DNA of 39,087 nucleotides from Planctomycetia bacterium (GTDB lineage Bacteria > Planctomycetota > Planctomycetia > Pirellulales > S012-138). The stretch lies in contig JACOUI010000077.1 of assembly GCA_016177915.1 (NCBI GenBank), positions 1 to 39,087 of the forward strand, read 5' to 3'. Below, piece by piece: positions 15,236 through 23,592 of the stretch. Both the position numbers and the translations under genes were made by a program. Numbering within the stretch: position 1 is the first letter of the stretch; every line of letters starts with the position of its first letter. The notes beneath the pieces are model-generated. The model searched no databases. It was given only the letters and a program-made list of their open reading frames with translations, and was not told the DNA's origin.

Positions 15236-15739
15236 TCATTTGGGGCTAAACCGGCACTCGATGCGCTTGGCCGCGTGCTTGGGAGGGGCGTCGGGCTTGC
15301 CCACGTCCTGCAAGAGCTCGACGATGTGGTTGATGACCCGCACACCCTCCTCGATGTGCGCCAGCTCGCGGCCGCGAAAGACGACCGAGACGAGCACCTT
15401 GTCCTTGTCCTGTAAAAAGCCGCGCGCTTTGTTGACCTTGACGGCGATGTCGTGCTCGTCGGTGCGCGGGCGGACGCGGATTTCCTTGAGCTTCGATTGA
15501 TGCGCCTTGGTGCGTTCGCCGCGCTTCTGGATGCGGTACTTGAACTTCCCGAAATCCATGATGCGGCAGACGGGCGGGGTGGCCTCCGGCGCCACTTCGA
15601 CCAGGTCCAGGCCCAGGTCGCGGGCCTTGGCGAGCGCTTCGGCGGTGGGAATGATGCCAAGCTGCTCGCCCCCGTCGTCCATAATCACGCGAACCGGAGA
15701 GACGCGAATTTGGTCGTTGATCCGATGATGGCGGTCGAT
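15236..15739 (-). CDS. infC: translation initiation factor IF-3, apparent AUC start
   Basis: This 167-aa protein is IF-3, which binds the 30S subunit, keeps it apart from 50S and checks the start codon and initiator tRNA. The N-terminal domain begins DRHHRINDQIRVSPVRV and has EQLGIIPTAEALAKARDLGL. The linker contains KSKLKEIR-like HQSKLKEIRVRPRTDEHD, and the C-domain ends HIVELLQDVGKPDAPPKHAAK. No ATG, GTG or TTG stands at a fitting place. The rare codon ATC at 15737-15739 lies 8 nt after an excellent AAAAGGAGG. This agrees with the known use of non-AUG starts in infC, through which IF-3 represses its own translation. The start is inferred and has not been shown experimentally. rpmI and rplT do not follow; the next gene is unrelated. 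Confidence 0.92.
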   Translation of the reverse strand: MDRHHRINDQIRVSPVRVIMDDGGEQLGIIPTAEALAKARDLGLDLVEVAPEATPPVCRIMDFGKFKYRIQKRGERTKAHQSKLKEIRVRPRTDEHDIAVKVNKARGFLQDKDKVLVSVVFRGRELAHIEEGVRVINHIVELLQDVGKPDAPPKHAAKRIECRFSPK

Positions 15740-15851
15740 TGCCGTAACCTCCTTTTGTAACAACTGGGAACGGACATCCCCTTCTGGGGAACGATGGTGC
15801 GCCTCAGGGGGCGCATTTTAACGAATATCGGCCCGACGGGGGGGAAGTCAA
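15740..15851 (-). promoter_or_regulatory. infC promoter and structured leader
   Basis: On the minus strand a promoter-like TTGACT (15846-15851), 16 nt, GATATT (15824-15829) precedes infC. A leader follows with small hairpins (TGCGCC/GGCGCA and TCCCC-AGAA-GGGGA) before the SD AAAAGGAGG (15748-15756). The elements are predicted from sequence. Confidence 0.45.
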
Positions 15852-15951
15852 GATTTGCCGACCGGATTTCCGCGGTGCCGCAACATCGGCGAGCCGAAAG
15901 CGTCAGCCCCGCGGATCGTCGGCGCCCTGGCGACTTTCCCAAGCGCGGCCC

Positions 15952-16329
15952 CTAGCGCGGCTTGGTCGGTCGGCAGCCCATCACCGCCTCGCGGCGGTCG
16001 CGGTACTGCGGGAACCGGTCGTCCAGCCGGCTGGTTTGGAGGACCGCCTGGTTCGCGTCCGACAGGCCGCAGAGCCGCAGCATCCCGCCGCTGGCGTGGA
16101 CACGCTTGTGGAGCTTCACGAGCTGCCCGACCAGCCAACTCGGCAGGACACGAAGTTCGCCCACCTCCAACACGACCCGGCGCGTGAATTGCGTTTCGAG
16201 CATCTCCCAGACCGCCTCGGCGAATTGTTCGTCGGGCTGCATCGACGACGCGGGGCCGTGGATGCGAATGAACAGCCAGTCCGGCCCGCGCTCCACTGAG
16301 AAATTCCACCGCGTCGCTGTTTGGACCAT
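15952..16329 (-). CDS. STAS-domain protein (anti-sigma-factor antagonist-like)
   Basis: The 125-aa protein starts at ATG 16329 (GGAG 8 nt upstream); longer starts upstream lack coding character. A run of strand-helix units, DWLFIRIHGPASSMQPDEQF, then RRVVLEVGELRVLPSWLVGQ, then ASGGMLRLCGLSDANQAVLQ, ending with a helical RFPQYRDRREAVMG, fits the STAS fold of SpoIIAA-like proteins. In that family a conserved Asp-Ser is phosphorylated by a kinase. Here the LRVLPSW segment stands at the equivalent place and I see a serine, but not a classical DS motif. The function is likely in a partner-switch signalling route, and the partner is not in the window. Confidence 0.75.
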   Translation of the reverse strand: MVQTATRWNFSVERGPDWLFIRIHGPASSMQPDEQFAEAVWEMLETQFTRRVVLEVGELRVLPSWLVGQLVKLHKRVHASGGMLRLCGLSDANQAVLQTSRLDDRFPQYRDRREAVMGCRPTKPR

Positions 16330-16843
16330 GACAGTCGCTCCTTCAGTTCGCCGCTCAAATTCGGCCCGCCGCCGGGCGGCACGGCAAAACGCCGCGAAGC
16401 GGCCCGCCGCAGGAGGTGCACTCGTCCGCGGGGCGGACGAGCGTAGCGGGCGTGGGCCGGCATCGGTGCGCCCCGCTGAATGAACCATCCTAACCAGGTC
16501 TTTTCCGCTCTCAAGTCGCTGCGCGCGGATTCTCCAAAAGATGATCGCCCAAGACCAGTCGCCGGAAGGCCGCTAGCATTTCAGGCCGGCGTGCCGGACA
16601 GGTGCGTTCGTCAACGCCCGCACACCATGCCCTGGAAATTGGGAAACTTCGAGACATGACTGGCACCGGATTGCGGATCCAAGACAGGCCCCCATTTTCT
16701 CCATTTTGACTCGTCGCACAGCCGGTGCGGCGTTCGATCCGGGTCGGCCCTACGTGGGCCTCGTGGGCGCTTGCTTTCGCCTGGACGACTGCCCACCATA
16801 ATGCTGTTTCCGGCTTGCGGCGATTACCCGCCTTCCTACCTGG
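16330..16843. other. divergent intergenic region, STAS gene / hydrolase gene
   Basis: This 514-bp gap contains no convincing gene. A minus-strand ORF of 115 aa (16511-16858) has a composition typical of GC-rich noise and no RBS. CTCGTCCGC-GGG-GCGGACGAG at 16421-16441 is a perfect 9-bp hairpin of unknown role in the STAS leader side. No obvious promoter was seen for the hydrolase. Confidence 0.4.
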
Positions 16844-19039
16844 ATGCCCACCATGCAACGGTCCCCCTCGCTGCGCCTCGTCATTTTGTTTCCCCTCGTT
16901 TTTCTGGCGCCGGGTACGGTTTCAGGCCAGGCCCCCTCCGAAAAGAGCACCGAAAGGCCCGGCGACCGGATGCTGGCCGAATACTTCCGTCAGGAGACGA
17001 AGAAGCTGGCCGACGCCTGCCTGGCCGACGTCAAGACGCTCGAAGACTGGGAAGCCAAGAAGGGCGAGTACCGCCGGCAGCTTTTTGAGATGCTGGGACT
17101 CGATCCGCTGCCGGAGCGCACGCCCCTGAACGCGACGGTCACCGGCAAGATCGACCACGACGAGTTCACGGTCGAGAAGCTCTACTTTCAGTCGCGGCCG
17201 GGGCTTTACGTCACCGGAAATTTGTACGTCCCCAAAGAGCGGGCCGGCCGGCTGCCAGCGATTCTCTACGTTTGCGGGCACAGCCGGATGGTGAAGGACG
17301 GCGTGAGCTTCGGCAACAAGGCGGGCTATCAGCACCACGGGGCGTGGTTCGCGCGGCACGGCTACGTCTGCCTGGTGATCGATTCGCTGCAGCTCGGCGA
17401 GATCGAGGCCACGCACCACGGCACGTACGGCGTAAAGCGCGGCGACAAGTACGAGCAGATGTGGTGGTGGAACAGCCGGGGCTACACGCCGGCGGGCGTC
17501 GAGGCCTGGAACTGCATGCGGGCGCTCGATTACCTGCAATCGCGCGAGGAAGTCGATCCGGAGCGGCTGGGCGTGACGGGGCGTTCGGGCGGCGGGGCGT
17601 ACAGTTGGTGGATCGCGGCCCTCGATGAGCGCATCAAGGCGGCCGTGCCCGTCGCCGGGATCACGGACCTCTGGAACCACGTCGTGGAAGGGACCGCGGC
17701 GGGGCACCCCAAACGCTCCGCAGGGGCGCTGCCGAACTGGACGAACGTAGACGATGGCTGCGTCTCGGGCCATTGCGATTGCATGTACATCGTCAACACC
17801 TACCGCTGGGACTATCCGCTCGTGGCGGCGCTGGTCGCGCCGCGGCCGCTTTTGATTTCGAACACGGACAAGGACACGATCTTTCCGCTGGAGGGGGTCG
17901 TGCGGCTGCACCAGAAGGTGCGGCAGATTTACCGGCTCTATGGCAAGGAGCAGAGCCTGGGCCTGCAGATTACGGAAGGCCCGCACAAGGACACGCAGGA
18001 ACTGCAAGTCCACGCGATGGTCTGGTTCGACCGGTTCCTGAAGAACGAAGACCGGCCGATCCGCAAGCCGGCGGAGAAGGTCTTTGAGCCGGAGCAGCTT
18101 CGGGTTTTTTCGGAGCTGCCCAGCGACCAGATCAACACGCGAATCCACGACCAGTTCGTGAAGGCCGCCGACCCGCCGAAAGTGCCCAAGGACAAGGAGG
18201 AGTGGGCGAAGATGCGCGAGGAGTGGATGACGGCGCTGAAGGAGAAGGTGTTTCGGGGGTGGCCGGAGAAGGCAGACCCGCTCGATCTGAAGAAGGCGTT
18301 CGACGTGACCCGGCACGGATTGAGCGTCTCGGCCTACGACTTCACGAGCCAGGGGCCGTTCCGATTGCGCATGTATGTCTTGCAGCGCGAAGGGCTGGAT
18401 AAGCCGGCGTCGGTCTCGCTGATGGCCCTCGACGACGCGGAGTGGCGCAAGGCGTTGGGCATGATCCGCGTTGCCATTCCAGACGCAGAGGCGGAGGCCG
18501 GGGCCGACGCACCGGACGAGGAAGAGTTCCAGCGGATCGCACAATCGTATCAGTCCCGCGACAGCCTGACGGTGCTCGTCGCCCCGCGCGGGATCGGGCC
18601 CACGGCGTGGGCGGACTCCCAGCGCGCGCAGACGCAGATTCGCCGGCGCTTCATGTTGTTGGGCCAGACGCTCGAGGGAATGCGAGTGTACGACGTGGTC
18701 CGTTCCGCCGAGGCCGTCCGCTCGCTGCCCAAGCTGAAGGACGCGCCGCTCCATCTGGGCGGCAACGGCGACGGGGCGATCGAGGCGATCTACGCATCGC
18801 TTTTCGTCCCCAACGTGGAGCGCCTCACATTCGGAAAGGGGCCGACCACGCACATGGAGGGGCCGGACCTTCTGAACGTTTTGCGCTTCGTCGACGTGCC
18901 GCAGGCCGTCGCGATGGCGGCGGAAAAAGCAGAGGTTGGGTTCCGTGCAGACGAGGCCAAGGCCTGGGACTACCCTGTCGCGGTCATCAAGAAGTTCCAG
19001 TGGGACAAGAACTGGCCCAAAGCCGCCCGCGATAAGTAA
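16844..19039 (+). CDS. secreted alpha/beta hydrolase (acetyl-xylan-esterase-like), two domains
   Basis: The 731-aa product has a signal peptide (MPTMQRSPSLRLVILFPLVF, cleavage likely after VSGQA). The first half is an alpha/beta hydrolase: AILYVCGHSRMV, the nucleophile elbow GRSGGG with Ser at about residue 248, an acid candidate in NTDKDTIFPLE (about 344), and a histidine in EGPHKDTQE (about 381). This arrangement resembles planctomycete acetyl-xylan-esterase or dipeptidyl-peptidase-like hydrolases. The second half (residues 400-731) also looks like hydrolase tissue but has no clear nucleophile, so it may be accessory. It is probably exported and acts on acylated polysaccharide or peptide, substrate unknown. 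The RBS is weak; ATG 16853 is an alternative start. Confidence 0.8.
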   Translation: MPTMQRSPSLRLVILFPLVFLAPGTVSGQAPSEKSTERPGDRMLAEYFRQETKKLADACLADVKTLEDWEAKKGEYRRQLFEMLGLDPLPERTPLNATVTGKIDHDEFTVEKLYFQSRPGLYVTGNLYVPKERAGRLPAILYVCGHSRMVKDGVSFGNKAGYQHHGAWFARHGYVCLVIDSLQLGEIEATHHGTYGVKRGDKYEQMWWWNSRGYTPAGVEAWNCMRALDYLQSREEVDPERLGVTGRSGGGAYSWWIAALDERIKAAVPVAGITDLWNHVVEGTAAGHPKRSAGALPNWTNVDDGCVSGHCDCMYIVNTYRWDYPLVAALVAPRPLLISNTDKDTIFPLEGVVRLHQKVRQIYRLYGKEQSLGLQITEGPHKDTQELQVHAMVWFDRFLKNEDRPIRKPAEKVFEPEQLRVFSELPSDQINTRIHDQFVKAADPPKVPKDKEEWAKMREEWMTALKEKVFRGWPEKADPLDLKKAFDVTRHGLSVSAYDFTSQGPFRLRMYVLQREGLDKPASVSLMALDDAEWRKALGMIRVAIPDAEAEAGADAPDEEEFQRIAQSYQSRDSLTVLVAPRGIGPTAWADSQRAQTQIRRRFMLLGQTLEGMRVYDVVRSAEAVRSLPKLKDAPLHLGGNGDGAIEAIYASLFVPNVERLTFGKGPTTHMEGPDLLNVLRFVDVPQAVAMAAEKAEVGFRADEAKAWDYPVAVIKKFQWDKNWPKAARDK

Positions 19040-19053
19040 GGCGACCTGCGCCG

Positions 19054-20043
19054 ATGCCCAAGCCCAAAGTCTTCGTCACCCGCATCATCCCCGGGGCCGG
19101 CCTGATGAAGGTCCGCGCGGGCTGCGACGCCGAAATCTGGCCGGAGCAGCTTCCGCCGCCGCGCGAGGTGCTGCTCAAAAAAGTCGCCACGTGCGAGGGG
19201 CTGCTGTCGCTGCTCACGGACCGCGTCGACGCGGAATTGATGGACGCCGCGCCCAAGCTCAAGGTCGTCAGCAATTTCGCCGTGGGCTTTAACAACATCG
19301 ACGTCGCGGCGGCCACGGTCCGCGGCATCTGCGTCGGCAATACGCCGGATGTGTTGACCGACGCGACGGCCGACATGGCCCTCACGCTGATGCTGGCCGC
19401 CGCACGCCGGCTCGTCGACGCCAACCGCTACGCCCTGGCCGCCCAGTGGAAAACCTGGGAGCCGCTGGGGCACGTCGGGCAGGACCTGGTGGGCAAGACG
19501 CTGGGGATCGTCGGCATGGGGCGGATCGGGTTTGCCGTCGCCAAGCGCTGCCGCGGCGGCTGGGGGATGAGCGTCCTCTATCACGACGTGCGGACGAGCG
19601 AGATCGCCGACCGCGAGCTAGGCGCGCGGCGGGTCGATCTCGACGCGCTCCTGGCTCAATCCGATTTCATTTCGGTTCACGCGAACCTGGACGACACGAC
19701 GCGGGGCATGTTCAACGCCGCCGCGTTTCGCAAGATGAAGCCGACCTGCGTCTTCGTGAACACCGCGCGCGGGCCGCACGTCGTGCAGAGGGACCTCATC
19801 GAGGCCGTGCGGACCGGGACGATCTTTGCCGCCGGTCTCGATGTGACCGACCCGGAGCCGCCGAACCCGGCCGACCCGCTGCTTTCGACGCCGGGCATTG
19901 TCGTGGCGCCGCACATCGCCAGCGCGACGGTCACGAGCCGCAACGGCATGGCCCAGATCGCGGCCGACAATCTCTTGGCGGGCCTGTCCGGCAAGCCGCT
20001 GCGGGCGTGGGTGAACCCGGAGGTGGGGCCGCGGCGGAGGTAG
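19054..20043 (+). CDS. D-2-hydroxyacid dehydrogenase (glyoxylate/hydroxypyruvate reductase-like)
   Basis: The 329-aa protein is a D-isomer-specific 2-hydroxyacid dehydrogenase. It has an N-terminal flavodoxin-like substrate half with NFAVGFNNIDV, then the NAD(P) fold GMGRIGFAVA at about residues 154-163. The three active-site residues of the family are visible: Arg in VNTARGPHV (about 239), Glu in DPEPP (about 268) and His in APHIASAT (about 287). Sequence resembles glyoxylate/hydroxypyruvate reductases, which reduce glyoxylate or hydroxypyruvate with NAD(P)H. It starts 14 bp after the hydrolase gene on the same strand, so co-transcription is possible, though a functional link is unproven. 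The SD is weak and distant. Confidence 0.88.
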   Translation: MPKPKVFVTRIIPGAGLMKVRAGCDAEIWPEQLPPPREVLLKKVATCEGLLSLLTDRVDAELMDAAPKLKVVSNFAVGFNNIDVAAATVRGICVGNTPDVLTDATADMALTLMLAAARRLVDANRYALAAQWKTWEPLGHVGQDLVGKTLGIVGMGRIGFAVAKRCRGGWGMSVLYHDVRTSEIADRELGARRVDLDALLAQSDFISVHANLDDTTRGMFNAAAFRKMKPTCVFVNTARGPHVVQRDLIEAVRTGTIFAAGLDVTDPEPPNPADPLLSTPGIVVAPHIASATVTSRNGMAQIAADNLLAGLSGKPLRAWVNPEVGPRRR

Positions 20044-20114
20044 GCGATTTTTGCTCGTTCGGATCGGGCGGCGTTGCTAGAATGCAGTCGGTTAGGTTGG
20101 CATGGGAGAATGCG

Positions 20115-20483
20115 ATGAGTTCCGCATCGTCGAGCGACGCACAGCACGAACTGCCCGGCGACGCCCTATCGCCTGCGCCGGTTGTCGGTGCAGCCGCGCC
20201 GCATTCCGCCGCCGAGAAATCGCTCCGGAGTCACATCGACGCCATGATCGCTCCCGAGATTCTGGAGGCGAAGGAAGCCTTCGAGCGTGACCTGCCGGAG
20301 TTGGTTCGCGAACACGAAGGTCAGTGGGTGGCGTACTATCGCCGCCAGCGGATTGCGTTTGGTTCGTCGATGCCGGGTTTGTATCAGCAGTGCTTCCAAC
20401 AGGGGTATCACGACAAGAAAATCCTGGTTCGGTTCGTCGAGGAACCGTTTGACGGTCCCTGTGAAGTGCTCTTTGACGTTTAG
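20115..20483 (+). CDS. DUF5678-like small protein (partner of retropepsin)
   Basis: The 122-aa product starts at ATG 20115 with GGGAG 6 nt upstream; starts at 20082 or before lack an SD. The first 50 residues are low-complexity Ala/Ser/Pro. The second half, LVREHEGQWVAYYRRQRIAF, then GLYQQCFQQGYHDKKILVRFV, has the pattern of the DUF5678 family (conserved W-V-A, then Gly, then a helical stretch before a beta strand). Function is unknown. The next gene, 27 bp downstream, is an aspartyl-protease-like protein. The same pairing appears as a single protein at 33678-34325, so the two probably work together. Confidence 0.65.
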   Translation: MSSASSSDAQHELPGDALSPAPVVGAAAPHSAAEKSLRSHIDAMIAPEILEAKEAFERDLPELVREHEGQWVAYYRRQRIAFGSSMPGLYQQCFQQGYHDKKILVRFVEEPFDGPCEVLFDV

Positions 20484-20509
20484 GTTCTAGCCCACTTCGG
20501 ATTGCGGCT

Positions 20510-21067
20510 GTGCAAACGATCGTCTCCGGCCTGCCGTATGTGACGCGGTCCGTTCGCATCGATACGTCGCGGGGCGTGTCCGTTCAATTCTATGCGCGTC
20601 AGATACCGCTGTTTGTCTGCGTCGGGGAGCGCAGCGAACCTCAACCGGCAACGGACGCGGTCGTTTTTCCAGCGGTACTGGATACTGGATTCAACCGCGA
20701 CTTCCTCTGCCAGGAATCACACCTGTCGGAATTGGCTGGCATCCGGGCCAGCGGTCTCGATTGGGTCGATGCCGCCTGGGTCTATGCGAACAGGGCGCTC
20801 GGCGAAGCTGCAGACGCCAAAGTCGTCGCCGCCAATGTATGGCTCTTTGGAAACGTGCCCGGTAAGCGAGCCCTTTCGCGTGGGCTAGCGATTCGACTCG
20901 ACGTCGATCCGGGCATTCACGTCATTCTCGACGCGTCGCAGCCAAACGACGCCCAGTATCGCCGGCCGCGCGTTCCGCTCCTGGGCCTTCACGCCCTGGA
21001 ACGCGCCGGCCTGCGCGTGATCATCGACACGAAGCAGCGCACCGTGGACATCGAAGCGCCGGATTAG
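20510..21067 (+). CDS. retropepsin-like aspartic protease homolog
   Basis: The 185-aa product contains AVLDTGFNRDFLC, the DTG motif of retropepsin-like aspartic proteases, with Phe in place of the usual Ala/Ser after it. It also has PLLGLHALERAGLRVIIDTK, which matches the family's final strand-helix-strand (LG...L...LxxxhD). Active enzymes of this type work as dimers, each giving one Asp. Whether this one is active is unclear because of DTGF. No signal peptide is visible, so a cytoplasmic location is expected. It follows the DUF5678-like gene by 27 bp, and the pairing recurs as a fused gene at 33678-34325. The substrate is unknown. Confidence 0.7.
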   Translation: MQTIVSGLPYVTRSVRIDTSRGVSVQFYARQIPLFVCVGERSEPQPATDAVVFPAVLDTGFNRDFLCQESHLSELAGIRASGLDWVDAAWVYANRALGEAADAKVVAANVWLFGNVPGKRALSRGLAIRLDVDPGIHVILDASQPNDAQYRRPRVPLLGLHALERAGLRVIIDTKQRTVDIEAPD

Positions 21068-21105
21068 ACGAGCGACTCCTCGCTGACTCGGCTGACGCAG
21101 CCGGG

Positions 21106-22716
21106 CTATGGTCGCGTGGGGCTGTGCTTACGCATCAGGCGGCGAGCCAATGCAGCCGCGGCCATGCCCGCCGCCACGATCGCCAAAAGCGCCAGGCACA
21201 TGCCGGCCGTCTGCTCGTTCGTGCTGGCGTGGATCATGCGGAAGATTTTGACGGCGATCGTTTCCACGCCCGGCCGCAAAAGCAGGATCGTGGCCGAAAG
21301 GTCTCCCACGCCGACGACGAACACGACGCACCACGCACAGATCAGGGCCGGCCAGCGCTGCGGCAGCGCGATGTAGAGAAACCGCGCGAAAGGGCCCGCC
21401 CCCTGCACCGCGGCGGCCTCGAGCGTCTCGGCTGGCAGCGAGCGAAATGCAGCCCACAAGACGAGCGTCGCCAGCGGCAGCCCGCGCACGACCAGCGCCA
21501 GGCACGGCGCAAACTCCGTCCTGTCATAGAGCCAAACGGTCCACCACCCCGGCCGGTTGAGCACCACAATGATGAACAGCGACAACAGCGGCGCTGGGAT
21601 CGCCCACAGCGCGGCCGTTCCCGACAACACGGCCAGCCCGCGCCGCCGGCCTTGCCGCGCGAGCCAGGCCAGCGGCAGTCCGACGGCGACGGCGGCCGTC
21701 GCCGAGGCGGCGGCGATCTGGAGCGACCAGCGAAATTCGCGCCGCCCCTCCCAGATGCCGCGCGAGACGGCCACGGGCACCGTCGCCGGCGACCAGGTCC
21801 GCACGCCCTGGCCTGTGGACTTGTCGAAGGTCATTCCCGCCTGGTAGACCAAGCTCGCCAGCGGCACGAGGAGCAGGAAGGACAATAGGGCCGTCGCCGC
21901 AAGCGATACCGACGGGCGCCAACGTCCCAGTTGGAACACCAGCGGCGGAGATCCGGTCGCTCGTCGCACGCGCGGGCCCAGCCACAGGCAGACCTCGGCC
22001 GCCGCCACGACGCACAGCACGACCACGCCCAGCATCGGCCAGACGACGCGAAGCGCCTGTCCCGGCGTCGCCCAGTTGGCCAGGGCCGAGTAGACCTCCT
22101 CCTCGGCGAACGTGCGCACTTGAAACACGTTCGTCGCCGTCATCTCGCTCATCGTCAGCACGAACACCCACAGCGCCGCCACCGCCACGCCCGGCGCCGC
22201 GCGGGGCAGCGTGATGCGCCACACGACTTGTCGCGGCGATCCGCACAAAAGCGCCGCCTCTTCCAGTTCTCGCTCGACCATCGAAAGCGACGTTCCGACG
22301 ATGGCCACGATCCACGGCAGCGTGGAAACGACGTGGACCCACAGCGCCCCGCGCCATTTCGCCAACGGCACCACCAACTCCGCCGCCGGCACGCTCCTCT
22401 TCAGGAGCTTCGTAAACCAACCATCCAGCCCGAATCCCGCATCCCATGCCGCCGCATGGACATACAGCGGCACAAAAAGCTGCAAGAGAAGCAACGTCCA
22501 CCAGAACTTCCGGCCAGGAAGGTCCGTGCGAGTTAGGATCAGCGCCAGGCCGACGCCCAGCGGCAGCGCCAGCGCGAGCGTTCCCGCCAGCAGCCAGAGC
22601 GAGTTGAAGGCCAGCGTCCTGCCGGTCGCGTCCAGCCACGGCAGGAGCACGAGCGCCGCGGCGACGGAGAGGATCAGCAGGCGTCGAGATGGCCGTCTTG
22701 AGGCGGTGTATTCCAC
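21106..22716 (-). CDS. ABC transporter permease, iron(III)/FbpB type (standalone)
   Basis: The 536-aa integral membrane protein has about 12 hydrophobic helices and two copies of the EAA-type cytoplasmic loop, near EEAALLCGSPRQVVWRITLP (about 155) and LEAAAVQGAGPFARFLYIALP (about 430). This duplicated permease arrangement is that of iron(III)-type transporters (FbpB/HitB/SfuB). The likely role is transport of iron or a related substrate across the inner membrane, together with an ATPase and a solute-binding protein. Neither partner is in this window, so substrate assignment is weak. The gene converges with the retropepsin gene (38-bp gap) and faces away from HU. Confidence 0.85.
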   Translation of the reverse strand: MEYTASRRPSRRLLILSVAAALVLLPWLDATGRTLAFNSLWLLAGTLALALPLGVGLALILTRTDLPGRKFWWTLLLLQLFVPLYVHAAAWDAGFGLDGWFTKLLKRSVPAAELVVPLAKWRGALWVHVVSTLPWIVAIVGTSLSMVERELEEAALLCGSPRQVVWRITLPRAAPGVAVAALWVFVLTMSEMTATNVFQVRTFAEEEVYSALANWATPGQALRVVWPMLGVVVLCVVAAAEVCLWLGPRVRRATGSPPLVFQLGRWRPSVSLAATALLSFLLLVPLASLVYQAGMTFDKSTGQGVRTWSPATVPVAVSRGIWEGRREFRWSLQIAAASATAAVAVGLPLAWLARQGRRRGLAVLSGTAALWAIPAPLLSLFIIVVLNRPGWWTVWLYDRTEFAPCLALVVRGLPLATLVLWAAFRSLPAETLEAAAVQGAGPFARFLYIALPQRWPALICAWCVVFVVGVGDLSATILLLRPGVETIAVKIFRMIHASTNEQTAGMCLALLAIVAAGMAAAALARRLMRKHSPTRP

Positions 22717-22891
22717 GCTGGCAGTCTACGGCAGGGCGATCGGCGGCGCAAGTGTCGGCCGCCAAGAGGCATAGGTCGCAATTCGCCCCATTTCTTCGCC
22801 CGCACCACTAAAATCGCCCGTCGCAAGCGGAAAAACCGGTCGTTCGATTCGCAATCCCGCCGGGCCGCGCTGCCGCATTCGCCGCAACTGC

Positions 22892-22920
22892 TTGACACTA
22901 ATTCTTGCGCCATTTACATT
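22892..22920 (+). promoter_or_regulatory. sigma-70-type promoter for the HU gene
   Basis: TTGACA (22892-22897), exactly 17 nt, then TACATT (22915-22920). It lies in the divergent gap upstream of HU; the start GTG is 66 nt further. Predicted from sequence only. Confidence 0.6.
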
Positions 22921-22986
22921 TAGCTTGTCTCCGCACCCCCAAATCCGGTGTTTTCGCGGGGCGTGGCAGCCTCAGGAGAGCGGGCC

Positions 22987-23529
22987 GTGACCAAGAAAGA
23001 GATCGTAAAGTCGATTTCGGACAAGTTGGGCCATACGCAGCTCAACACCAAGAAGACCGTCCAGATGGTCTTCGACGCCATCATCGACACCCTGGTCGTC
23101 GAGGGCCGTATCGAGCTTCGCAACTTCGGCGTCTTCGAGATCAAGAAGCGCAAGGCGCGCAAGGCCCGCAACCCCCGCACCGGCGACAAAGTCTCGGTCC
23201 CGGAGAAGTTTGTGGTCACGTTCAAACCGGGCAAGCAGATGGAGGAGCGGGTGGAAAAGCTCCGCGACTGCCTGGACCAGCTTTCGGCCGGCGACCTGCA
23301 AATCATCGTCTGGCACTGGTTCGATCGGCTCAACGACAAGGACGTTTCGAAGAAGCTCAGCATCCCCGTGGCCGAGGCCGAGGAACGCTATCGCCGCGCC
23401 CAGGAAGGGCTGCACGCGCAGCTTGCCAAGATGGGCCTCACCGGCAGCCTGGCCGGCGACGAAGACGACGAGCCGGCCGGCAGCGAGTCGCTGGCCACGC
23501 AATCCGGCGTTCATGGCGCCGGCGGCTGA
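22987..23529 (+). CDS. HU-family DNA-binding protein with C-terminal sigma-region-4-like HTH
   Basis: The 180-aa product starts at GTG 22987 (AGGAG 8 nt upstream). Residues 1-88 are a full HU/IHF fold ([15 protein letters not shown], then [40 protein letters not shown]). Then comes about 60 residues not found in ordinary [22 protein letters not shown], then [28 protein letters not shown]. This pattern resembles sigma-70 region 4 (LxxLP..., then a helix-turn-helix, then Arg-rich). The tail is acidic and low-complexity. HU bends and compacts DNA. A fused HTH could give sequence preference or contact RNA polymerase; this is inference. Confidence 0.85.
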   Translation: MTKKEIVKSISDKLGHTQLNTKKTVQMVFDAIIDTLVVEGRIELRNFGVFEIKKRKARKARNPRTGDKVSVPEKFVVTFKPGKQMEERVEKLRDCLDQLSAGDLQIIVWHWFDRLNDKDVSKKLSIPVAEAEERYRRAQEGLHAQLAKMGLTGSLAGDEDDEPAGSESLATQSGVHGAGG

Positions 23530-23592
23530 TCCTTGCGGCAAACTGCTTCGCCGCAGCGCCAAGACGAAATCGGGGCGCCGGTGCGTCGGCAG

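Noticed and set aside
15740-15763. TTG 15763 as infC start
   Set aside because: The extra codons (LQKEVTA) are the SD sequence itself; conserved IF-3 begins after the AUC.
16511-16858. 115-aa minus-strand ORF in the gap before the hydrolase
   Set aside because: No SD, no recognisable pattern, overlaps the hydrolase start.
16922-18853. 643-codon minus-strand open frame opposite the alpha/beta hydrolase
   Set aside because: Shadow of the hydrolase gene, whose signal peptide and nucleophile elbow are on the plus strand.
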